This document shows positions 13,723 to 25,500 of a DNA stretch of 64,000 nt, piece after piece; the stretch's first letter is position 1; each line of letters opens with the position of its first letter. The notes under the pieces are model-generated. The model did no database searches, was not told where the DNA came from, and saw only the letters and a program-made list of their open reading frames with translations. The position numbers and the translations under genes were made by a program. Source of the stretch: Prochilodus magdalenae (Eukaryota > Chordata > Actinopteri > Characiformes > Prochilodontidae); assembly GCA_024036415.1 (NCBI GenBank), contig JAMWET010001661.1, positions 1,674,001 to 1,738,000 on the forward strand, written 5' to 3'.

Positions 13723-15060
13723 GTAGGAGTCTTTATCTTCACTACTGGCTTCATTAGTGAAGTTTTAAACACTGTAGTACAATCGTTGGGTGATAACAGT
13801 GACCGTTCCATTTAGAGGACTTCGTTATGTCGTTATAAGGTTTATGATCTTGGTGTGATAGTTGAAAAGGGAAACTTTTTTCTTTTAAGAAAAAATAAAC
13901 AAAAAAATCCAGATTTATTAACAGATATCGAAATATTCAATACACCAGCTATTCATATTATTATTTAGTTTAAACATAACTATCCGAGCTGGTTTAATAA
14001 AACTGAATCTAATCAGTGATTGATAACAGCAGCTGCTCTTTAATGTTTTCTTTTTTCATTGCCTTTTAAATTCTTACTAATCTCTTTCACTAAAAGTGGA
14101 ACTCTTTATCTCTGACCATAGTAAACCATTTAAATCTGTTTAAATCTGTTTGATCACACGTCCCATCCATACACAACCATGTGTGGTCAGATATAGGATC
14201 TGTCTGATTTTTCCTTGAGTAAGAAGGAAGGAAATTCCAGGATGCTGCTGCTGCTGCTGCTCGTGGGAATTGTTGGTTTGGAGCTGTGTTAAGGTTACGC
14301 ATGTCTTCAGGGACTCAGTGATAATAATAAATCCTTAAAACATCTGGCTGCTTCGTCTCCACTTATGTAATAAGTAAGGCAGGTTGTTCTTAAAGCACAG
14401 CTCGCAGGTCAGTGGAGGGATGGAATATGATTGATTTCAATAAGTGCATATATACAGTACAGTATACGTCCAGGAATATGTAGGTGTTTTAAAGAGCCCA
14501 TCTATAAATTTAATATCTGTAGAGTTGAATTTTAATCCTCTCTAAACCATTTTTGTTACTGTGCCTTTAAGTCTGATATGTGTAAATGAGCTCTAACTGG
14601 TTGTCCTCATTCAGAAAGCAGCCTGAAACACACCTTTAGCGTGAGTGGGCGGGGCTAATCTGCTGTAGGCAGATTGTTTTTTTAGTTATATCACGAAGAT
14701 AATAATTTATTAACAGGAACCATATATATGTAGATTATATAGGCTGAGGAATTAATATACTTAGTAACTTCAAGAGAATTTTCTTCAGAAAATATTTATT
14801 AAAAAAATTTAGAAAACATTTTTCCATAATATGGGTCCCTAATGGGCTTTGGTTACATTCAACCTGAACAGTGTAGTTTTAGGTGCTCTAGCTATGTATC
14901 CACTTTTTTCTAATTACTAATATTAATATTAATAATGCCAATCTTTGTTCATAATGATGAGTAACAGTTCCCAAAATGAGAGATTATTTGGTCTCAATAT
15001 TACATTTGTTGTAGTTTAATTTACATATAGCATATTCCCAGTTCAGCCAACAGTTGTCCA
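13723..15060 (+). other. cdh5 intron 1, proximal part
   Basis: If exon 1 is right, this is the start of a 5.6-kb first intron. It contains a short (CTG)n run at 14241-14262 and otherwise AT-rich unique-looking DNA with no exon. Confidence 0.35.
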
Positions 15061-15330
15061 ACCCCACCCATTAATTCTACAGCAGTGTAGCTCCACCCAT
15101 TCCACCTACAGCACTTTAATTTCATCCATTCTACCTACAGCAGATCAGTTCCACCAATTCAGGCTAAAGCAGTTTAGCTCCACCCATTCAGCCTACAGAA
15201 ATTTAGCTTCATACATTCCACCTACATCAGTTTATCACCACCTATTCCACCTACCACACTTTAGCTTTATACATTTAGCCTACAACATTTTAGCTATATC
15301 CATTCAACAGGAGTTCTACAGGAGTTTAAT
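15061..15330. repeat. 29-bp tandem repeat, about nine units
   Basis: Diverged copies of ctccacccattccacctaca + gcagtttag follow each other. Unit starts at 15091, 15121, 15149, 15178, 15207, 15236, 15265 and 15294 give a steady 29-bp period. It lies in proposed cdh5 intron 1. Confidence 0.85.
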
Positions 15331-18300
15331 GCCGCCCACATGCTGAAGTTAGGAAAATCTTTGGAAAATCTCATTTGTGTAATAATTTGTAATAATCTAA
15401 TCTAATAATTACAAAAAAACAATGATGAGGATTTCACTGGATATGTAAAAATGTAATTATTATTATTCTAAATTCATGAGATGTCACCATCGGGCAATAT
15501 TACCAGCCAATCGATGCATCAGTCCAGGCCTGTTTATTCGACAGTTGAGTCCTTGAATAATGTCAGATATGACAGTGTGGATGAGCGTGGGTGTGATCCA
15601 GTGCTGGTAAGTGAATAAAGAGGTTGTGGAGGATCAGAAGAAAGAGAGAGCGTGTGGAGAGCAGGTGTGGCATGTGAATGTTGTCAGATGGCGAGGCAGC
15701 GAGTGATGAACATGTGAAGAAGCAACAGAAGTGCGCCAGACTGAGTCTCCTGCAGCTGAGCTGTGTCGCAGGCAGACAGATTGCTGGAAGCTGTTCTCTG
15801 ATTAAACCTATTTTAATCCACACAGACGGGTCAGTGTTGCAGCTTTAGAACCATCAAACAACTGCAATGACTAAAGACTCCACTAATGTTTACAGAGCAA
15901 TGACAACAAGGCGCAGAATTAAAGTTACATTATGTTCTCTAGGCTGATACGTTTAGCATATACAGTGCAAAAGTGCAAGTGAAATTATATCGAGGCAATA
16001 AATCAATAAAGCAAATTATAAATAAATCAAAAATTAAGTGCTGCACATGCCTGTGACTTATGTTAATTATAACAGATGACTGAACATTACAGTCTGTCAC
16101 TATATATACCATACCAAAACTTTACCAAACAATTTTAGCTCATTCTGAACCTTAAAAAATTCCACAAGCACTCATCATGTGTTTTATTAAAACACAAAAC
16201 AAGTTTACCTAACTGCAGAAGTTCTGGGTTTTGGCAGTGACAGCTCTTAATGTTCCACATTAAATTTTCAGGCTTTTGGAAACATTCACTGCAAAACAAT
16301 GCTAACTTGCTCACCACATGGCCATGAGGGACAGAGATGCCATCTCAAAATGCAGGGGTGTGGCTAAAATCTAAAGTCTAATAAATACATATGACAAAAT
16401 TTAATCAGAACATCATTTATACCTTGTATATAAATAAGTATAATGGTATGTTGCACATATATCCTCACCCCTCGCTTTATTTTTTATAGTTTTTTTGTAC
16501 TTATTATGATTTGCTTATTAAACAGTGTTGTACTCAATATTTTAAGAATTAAATACTCGAATTATCTATTTAGAATAATCATTTGTCATCTTTGCACCCT
16601 ACATAATGTGCTTATTTGGAATTTAAAAACCGGCTTTCGCAGCCCAACAGCTCATAGTTTAGCTAAGACTAAACATTTGGGATTCAGACAGATCCATACT
16701 CTACAAATAGTACGTTGTATGTCTGTAGATACTAGAATTTCAGAAGTGCACTATTTAGGGTGTGCACAGATGTGTTTGAGATTCAGTTAAAGCATCTGAG
16801 CCTTTTATATTGCCGTTTTACAGTGAATCCACTCACAAACTTAGTTGTAGAATAGTATATAGTTTTAATAATCTAATATGATCAAATAAATGGTCCATCA
16901 GTTTAAACAGAACCGGCTTCCAACTCCATGTGAGCGGCTTTAGAGTCAAACGTTATTCCATACAGCACAATGATTGTTTTTGCCATGTGGTTAGTAAAAC
17001 AGAGTTCAGTTGTTGTGAGAAGGTCAAGGGTTTGCATATATCTTGTATTTATATTGTGTATTGTTTATGGAGTTATAGTTTTGAATGTGGCACACCCAAG
17101 AATTTTAGCAGGTTTATCAAAAACAATTAGAAACTTGCCCAACCGATTATAATCATTACATTAATTTAGCTGAAAACATTTCTTGTTTTTGTGTTTTATA
17201 TATTGTATATATTATATTTTATAGTAAGGCACTCTTCAAGAATCAGTATTTAAGAATTAGTCTTTTTTTTTTGACATTTGAGAAAAGCAGTTTTCCCTTT
17301 TTAATGATGAATTGACCAATAGAAATTCTTTAAAAATGCTTTAGGACATAGCTTGGAAATAGACCTCTTTTACATTAACTGATTAACTGTTGCCTTTTCC
17401 TGTTGGCATTTTGGAGTTTTGGCCTTGTTTTTATTTAGTTTTGAATGTGGCTCACCCAACCAGATTTATATATAAATCTGATTGAGAGAGAAAGGGGGGA
17501 GGGAACATGAGAGAGAAAGACCAGGGTTTTTGTGGGGGGTGTTGGTGGGGCTGAATTGCAGGAAGGGTGTGAGTGTTCAGTGGCATTAGCGTAATTACTG
17601 CTCACATCACAAACCAAACATGGACGTTAATTTCCCCCAGAACCAACTACCCCTCCCAAACCCCCTGCATTGTGCTCCAGCTTCCACCCTCTGATAAGAA
17701 CAGTTTGCTCATGAGCTCACAATGACTCATTTATATCTGTCTTAATAGCCTTTCTCATAAAAAACCTATTTCCATTTATAGGACGATGATTATGTATTAA
17801 GTATGATAACCGCTGTCTGGTAAAACTGCTTTATTCATTCTAGAATGTGGAATTAAAAAGTAAGGATAAATAAACAAGTTCAAATCCATTCGTCATTCAC
17901 AGCTAAATTTAAAACTTTTGGAATTATTTGAGGCTTTAAGTGAAAGAAAGGCAGGGATTCAGTAGCAGCTATCAGGGCATTGAGACTGAGTGAAACTGGC
18001 TTAGAGTCTAAGAGGTTCAGCCATTTGGGAAATGCTTAGCAAGTATAATCTACCGCGTCTTTATATAAGCTAAATGAGAGCCAATAATGAGAATGGTCAG
18101 TCCGGTTGGAGGAGATATCTGGGATAGAAATATGTTAAGACTGCTCAGATCTATAGTAAGCTTAAGCTTTAAACTTTGTGGAAATGTCTGTATAAATTTG
18201 TCAAATGTCAAAAGTGTAATTTGTAAATAATTCAGTATGCAAAAGTAAAATAAACCACAATAGTCAATAAACATGAAAAATCAAAAACAACTTCAAAATA

Positions 18301-18562
18301 ACAAATCTGTTAACAACACAAAAACAACAACCGTCTTAAATTAAACATTGTAGTCCCAAAACATAAAATAGCATAACATAGGCAATTACAGCATACTTAA
18401 AAGTAAGCCATACGCTTCCTAGACTAAAGCATGCTGCATGACAAAAATGATTATGGATCATTTGTATCGTTTAATGACTAGATAAGTAGCATTATTGTTT
18501 TGACAGTTTAGCCATTGTAAGTACCAATTTCCCAGGGATAAAGACTAGCCAACTTTTTTAAC
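15331..18562. other. cdh5 intron 1, middle part, no gene seen
   Basis: AT-rich sequence with short random frames only. The phrase agttttgaatgtggc, followed by cacaccca or tcaccca, occurs at about 17069-17097 and 17430-17458, a short direct repeat. No exon or element with defined ends was recognised. Confidence 0.4.
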
Positions 18563-18979
18563 TGTCAGGGTCCGATGGAAGTAGGACTCGAGCAGATGAG
18601 GCTTAGAATAATTTATTAAGAAAAGAGGGGCAATCCAAAGAGCGGGAACCGAAAAACAGGTGGTAGGTCAAAAACACGACTAACAGATAAGGGCAAAGGC
18701 AAAAGTCGTGTAACAGGCAGTAGAAATGGCAACAAGAGCTCATAAACAGAGATGAAGGCTTGGAACGTACTGAATACAATAACGATACATCGCAAAGAGA
18801 GAAACAAACTATACAGCTTAAACAGAAAGTATAACAGATGCTACAATCAGTACTCAGGCGAGGCTGATCTGGGATTGGCTGCCGGTTGAGAGCGGATTGT
18901 CACGTGATCGCTAGGTGAATCTTGGGAAATAGGGTTTGCGGGGTTGTTGATCCGTGATGGGCTGGAAGAAAGTGTGACA
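18563..18979 (-). mobile_element. Solo LTR with TTAAC target duplication
   Basis: A 417-bp element starts TGTCAGGG and ends GTGTGACA, so it has the TG...CA ends and short inverted repeat TGTCA/TGACA of LTRs. It is flanked on both sides by the 5-bp direct repeat ttaac (18558-18562 and 18980-18984). Read on the - strand it carries an AATAAA-type signal near the downstream end (the attta/ttatt region at 18608-18622), which sets the orientation. No internal retroelement genes are present, so it is what is left after recombination between two LTRs. It lies about 370 bases before the first coding exon of cdh5. Confidence 0.75.
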
Positions 18980-19350
18980 TTAACACAAGCTGATGTTTTA
19001 TTCATGTACTTAATACTTCAAAAATAGCATGCACAACTAATGACTTTCAAATAAATATACTTACATATAAATACACAAATACACTTAAATATACAAAAAA
19101 CATTACACAGAAGACACACTGCTAAAGAACTGAAAGCTTAATAGCTCTGGTGGATGAAAACATGTCTTGCGCTGCCTTGTAAATCCATAGCATGCATCAG
19201 AACTTCTATTCAGACCTTCACAAAGACTTTTGTTGTTGTTGTTGATTTAGGACCTTGTCTATTAGTAAGTTACATGGTTATTGACCTGGTTGTTGCCCCT
19301 GACTGTTTGGATACGTGTGTAAGTAATTGCACTGTGGTTTTCTTCTACAG

Positions 19351-19560
19351 AAGATGATCCATCCAGTCTGGAGGCAGATGGCCTGGACTTTGCTTTGGGC
19401 AGGTTTCCTGGTCCTGCAGCTCACCTTCAGTGTGGCTGCAGATGTTAAGGTTGTCCCAAAGAATCCAGTTCTACACAGGCAAAAGCGGGATTGGGACTTT
19501 AACATGTTATTAGCTTACGAGAACCTACGAGATGATGACCTTCCATGGAAAATTGGACAG
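19351..19560 (+). CDS. cdh5: cdh5 exon 2: start codon, signal peptide, propeptide
   Basis: Acceptor tctacag ends at 19350. ATG is at 19354, leaving three untranslated bases. It encodes residues 1-69: hydrophobic signal (WTLLWAGFLVLQLTFSVAA), a very short propeptide, RQKR and the start of cadherin repeat 1. Donor cag|gtgaga, phase 0. Confidence 0.93.
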
Positions 19561-22500
19561 GTGAGAGTTTTTGATGGAATAGATATGAAATGGGAAAATA
19601 TTTCTGTTCTGGTGAAAGAATTAATCTCAGATTTGTATATCTAATATGTTGTAAAAATGAAAGAATTATTCTAAATATGTGTAGTCCTTGCTAACTTTGT
19701 CTGGTAGAATGACTTATTTTAATGACAGAAAATTGTGTTTGTTTCTGAAACAAGCAAAATTGTTTTCTTACTGAATTGTTTAAAAATCAAAGTCAAATCA
19801 TTTTATATTTAATATAAAATCATTATATCATTTTATAACATTTTATATAATCATGTCATAGGCTGTGTGAATGAATATTTCTCAACTTAATTTATTTGTT
19901 AAATTTTTTCCAGCTAGTAAATAACCGTTCAAGTGGCAATACTGAGTTTAAACTCCATGGAGAAGGAGTGGATCAACTCTTTTTTGTAAATGAAAATGGA
20001 GAGGTCTTCGTTATGGCCTCTCTGGATCGAGAGAAAAAAAGTGAATACCATTTAATCGCAGAAATCAGAGACGCAAAAACCAAGGAGAAGCTGGACAGGG
20101 ATGCTCCATTTACAGTGAAAGTACAAGACATTAACGACAATGCACCAGTCTTCTCGGAGACCTTTGCTGGAGCCATCAATGAGCGTTCACCAAAAGGTAC
20201 AGGACTACATGCCCCTCAATAAATCTCACTAAAGTACTTTTGCATATTCTGCCAATAGCTTTACATGGTTATTCAAACAGATGTACTGACTTGGCACACA
20301 GTTCATTTTATTAAAAGAGGTCCATAAATGTTTGAATGTGACTGTATATGGTAAGTCTACTTATTAACTATGTTATAGCCGTTTTTCCACTGCACATTCA
20401 AAAAGAAGCCTCAAACCGGGACCGACAGAACATATGGCTCTAGATCTAGTTTACTTTCCCCCTATAGACAATTGGAATGATCATAGTGATGGCATTAACA
20501 GGGCAGGGAGTACTCAATTATAGTAATGTTTACGATCTTAACATTCTTAACTGGCTAACCTCACTTCAGTGACAATAAGTGAACTTGGTAAAGCACTATT
20601 ACTGTTGATTTACTAAATTTCATATGCTGCAATTATTTTTTATGTTTTACTTTTTCTTAAATGTTAAGTAAAAACAAAATAATCCCCCACTCAGTTACTT
20701 GATCAACCGATTACATGTTTATCATATTCAGGAAATATGACTGTAAATGTGATTTTTACAGGGACTGCAGTCCTGACTGTACATGCCACTGACGCAGATG
20801 ATCCAACATCTCCCAACGGCAAAGTCGAGTATAGGTTGTTAAATGGAACACAATATTTCAGCATTAACAGAATAAATGGTGAAGAACATTTTTAAATTTA
20901 CTTTTAAATGTCTTTACATTTCTAAATGTCATTTCCATTAATGTTTTAATGCAAGAATCTAGGATTTTTTTATTCATATTTACAAAATGTACACTATATG
21001 ATGTGACAATGTCACTGAGCAGCATCAGTGAATCAATATGTTTTTGCTTGTTTTAGGTCAAATTAATGTTCTAGATAACAAATTGGACCGGGAGATTCAA
21101 AGTCAGTATAAGCTTATTGTCCAAGCTTCAGATTTACCTGGCTTACCTGGAGGAAATACTACAACCACAATTGTGACCATTAACATAACTGATATTAATG
21201 ACAACATGGCAACCTTCAAAGAACGTAAGTAAACCCTTCTAATGGTACTTTCGGAAGCTCTTTATAACATGACTCTTTATAACGTGTCCAGGTTTCCCCA
21301 CACGAAACCTGGACACAAAGTGGTAAACATTAATGGTAAACTAGTTACAAGTTAGCTTTGTTTACTGTTTTAAAATTGCTAATTGTAAATATATGCATTG
21401 GACTAACTAAAAAAACATTTTCCAGTTAGCAAAAAAATGACACTAATCATGATATCATAGGTTTGTGTACAGTGAAGTTAATGGTAAATATACTAATGGC
21501 TTTAATTTCTGTATCGAAGGTGCAAAAACACACCTGTACCCAAGGTGCTAAAACAAAATGCCCAGGATATTTTTGAAAAATGTAACAATGTACAAGTGTT
21601 TTTGTACATCTAAACTTGCCCAGTTGTTGCATTATTGCATTCCTGTCCCAGTAACTTATTGCAACAAAAAAACATATTATAGAAAATTTGTGATGTGATT
21701 AAATCCTGAACAATGCATTTAACTCTGAATATAATTGTGTACATTTTTGTCAATCAAATGACTTAAACAGAACCCATTCTTTCCTACAGCAAAATATCAT
21801 TTTAATGTGAACGAAACTGAAAAAACACAGTCCACAATCAACACATTATTAGTGGAGGATCGAGATGAGAAGAGTAACAAAAACCCCAAATTTGAGGTGG
21901 ATAATGATGTCTTCTACATGGAAACAGATAAGGAAAAGAATGGAGCTCTCAAACTCAGAAAGGTAAATCTTACCCAATTCACAATAATTAGTTCATATGA
22001 ATTTGCATGGCGACCAGGAAGTGGCTTATTCAACTCCACCCAGTTGTTGTTATGAAGCTGGTCAAAATAGTATTCCATAATTTTCAGTTACACAATAAAT
22101 AAATCTAGCATGATCTTTCACACACATAAAAATACATATCATGTGAAATGTATAAATGTATAACTCACTATAAGTTCTACTGTTTTTATTAGGTTAGTGT
22201 ATAATTTGCTCAAAATGTAGATTTTGTGATATAGTTGATATTTAGTTGATATATGAGAACATTTTATCTAATAACATAATTTAAAACAAGTACAAAAAAG
22301 TTATAATGAAGTAATAAAAAAAACCAAGCATTAAACATATCAATTACCTTAATTGAATAAAATTTCACCTAACAAACTTTACTATTCACACCAAAACGTC
22401 CAGTATTTTTACATTTATGTCTCTTTTTCTACAGAGCCTGGACTATGAAACCACTGCATTCTACAGCTTTAAAGTGGTGGTTACAGAAGATGGACTGGTT

Positions 22501-25500
22501 CAGCCTCCAGATAATAAGGCATCTATGCTGACCACTGCCGTAGTGTTAATCACTGTGCTTGATGTCGATGAACCACCAGTCTTTGGCAAGACAGAGTACA
22601 TCTTTAACATTCCAGAGGGCCCAATTACAAAAAAAACCATTGGCACAGTCTCAGCTAGGGACCCGGACAAGGCCAGCTACAGGATAAAGTATGCTGTACT
22701 CTTTGTTTTGTATTGAGCATACATTGTGCTAAACCGTCTATGGTTGGTTGTTTTGCATTGCTCCACAATTTAATGTGAAAATGTTTATTTATTTATATTT
22801 ATATCAGGTACTCCATTCAAGGAATCAACTGTCCAGTGGACATAGATGAGAATACAGGTGATCTTGTCCTGAAGGGAGAACTCGACAGAGAGGAGACAGA
22901 ATTACATGTGTGCAATGTCATAGCGCAAGAAATATCTCCAGGCAGTGGAGGTAAGATGCCCAGTCCTGACACTTATTTTCTCTCCTCATCATAAAACCTA
23001 CATACATGTTATTTATTCAACTAATGTAAAACCGCAGAAGCGCAAACATCTGTATCTGCAGTGCAGTAAAAATCTTTCCTGTGTATTTACAGGACAAACA
23101 GCAACTGCAATGGTAAAGATAGTGGTTCAGGACATCAACGACAACAAGCCAGAATTGGTGAAAGAGAGCGATGTGTACATCTGTGAGAACGATCAAAAAG
23201 GAACGGTGAGGAATTACATTATTATTTATTAAATTACAATTTTTTTTTACAAAAATGTACAAGATTTAGTACACTAGACTAGTCAACATATTTTTGGCAT
23301 CTAAAATTTGCTTCTATGATCACACTGTTATCTATAAAAATCAGGCTGTAGGATAAATGTAAATGAGCTCTCTTCTAATTGGCTGCCCTGTACTGTCTCA
23401 CTTAACAATGAATAAACAGTTCAGACCAAAACTTTAAATGGGGCATATACTTCATTTATCTCTGGCAGTCCACTCCTAATACATGTTTTTATTCATTCAT
23501 ATTTTTTTACCTTATAGATGTAAATATGTTGAGTTTTGTGACATCACAAAAACAGTGAATTGAGTTCTATGTATGGACTCTATGGACCAGATAGCGAATT
23601 GAACATTTTAGAACTGTTTAAAAAAACATCTCAACTGATCAACTACATACAACAAGGAAGGTCATCCCACCCCTGAAGTCCTCTAAGCATTGTCTTCATT
23701 TGTCTGATCTTTTTTTTGCTTTGCTTTACAGATCATTGGAACCATTGGTGCATCTGACAGGGACTTAAACTCTGGACCATTCCGGTTCCATTTGGCAAAA
23801 AAGAGCTCCAACTTCTCCCTCTTTGACCACCTAAGTGAGGACACTTTCCACTTAAATTCATGCATACTGACAAAACTATATACAGTTCATAAGTATACAC
23901 AGTGCATAAATATTTGGAGATTGACAAAGTTATTATTATTGTTATTGTTAGCTGTCCAGCACAGAATGTGGGACCTGGAATTTAGTAATGAATATGAACT
24001 GTGGCCAGGTGTATGTTATCACTCATTAAGTCATGTGGTAGTAAGCAGATAACAGAGAGAATTAGAGTTGGTCTCAGGTGTGGCATTAATATTGAGATCT
24101 GTTGCTGTAACAATGATCTGACCATCAAAACAAACCCCTCCGAGAGAAAGCAAAAACAACAGGTGTGTCCAACCAGCTATTTAGTAGATTCCTCAAAAAC
24201 AAAACTGACAACAGTGGCAAATGATGGGAGAATTCTTTTCACAACAGTTTAAATCTAGAACACCTTTCAGGGGCTCTAACAATCTGTGTCAACAATCCAG
24301 AGAAATAATTTTAATACGTTTATAAAATACGTTTAATGGAGACCAGATTAAAGTTTGCCACAAAACATAAAAAATCTTATGGACAGATGAGACAAATATC
24401 AATATGTACCAGAATAATAGAGGGAAAAGAGTATGGAGCACGGAAGGAACTGCTCATGATCCACCTCATCTGAAGGTAGCTCATGGCATGGGCATGTACT
24501 GCTCTCTTGTATTTATTGATGGTGTGATAGATGATTTCTGAAGTGTATACAACTGAAGTGTATCTTGAAGTGTATACAACTTCTGCTCGGATTGAGGTGG
24601 TCCGACAATGATCTGAGGTAAACTGTCAAACCAGTCCAACATATTTTAGGTGTGCATGTTGTGCAATCACCTGACCTCAACCTAATCAAGCATGCATTTC
24701 ACTTACTGAGGGCAAAGCTGTTTGTTGCTTATATATATAGGTAGTCAGGCACAAATACAGTAGAAACCGTGCATCTGATCAAAGAACTGATTCGACCAAA
24801 CATTTTGGAATAGCTGAAATGATGTCGATATCTTAAAAACTGCAAGACTAGATAACAGACAAAAGTGTGTATCAAGAAAAAGATGAACAAAAAAGAAGAA
24901 GAAGAAAATATAAAGTCAAATAACAACATAGTAATCGACAGTAATATACTGTAAAAATCGTATCACAATAATAAGAATAAATATATAGCTTTTTAGAGCA
25001 GATGTAAGATGCCAGACTTGAACCTGTCCTTACAGAAATTGGCCGAGAATGTAATCTATTACAAAGTTTCAGAAAAACTTTGAAAACTGCAGGTTTTTAA
25101 GAGCTAAAATGTATTTTCCACTGTAAGCATGTTGCTAATTGATGTACACTAGAGCATTAGCCGCAAAGCTACAGAGTGCCACAGAAGCCTGATGAACTGA
25201 AACAGCATTGGTTCAGTCTCAACCACTCTAAAGTGACCTGACAGCATCTCGTTTCGCGCATATTCAGGCACAAACCAGAATGGAAACAAACTGCGTACAC
25301 ACGCTGAAAGATGCATGAGCTACATGCTTTAAAACTAGCAACGGCATGAATGTGGTCGTCACCACGGGACAACATGAGAGCTTTTTCGGAACAATGAAGG
25401 ACTTCCTGCCACCCAGAACCTTCTGTATAATTAACTACAGTTCCATTTCACTATATTCTCACTCAGCATGTGTGCTTCCTGACACTGTATGACAGACTGC

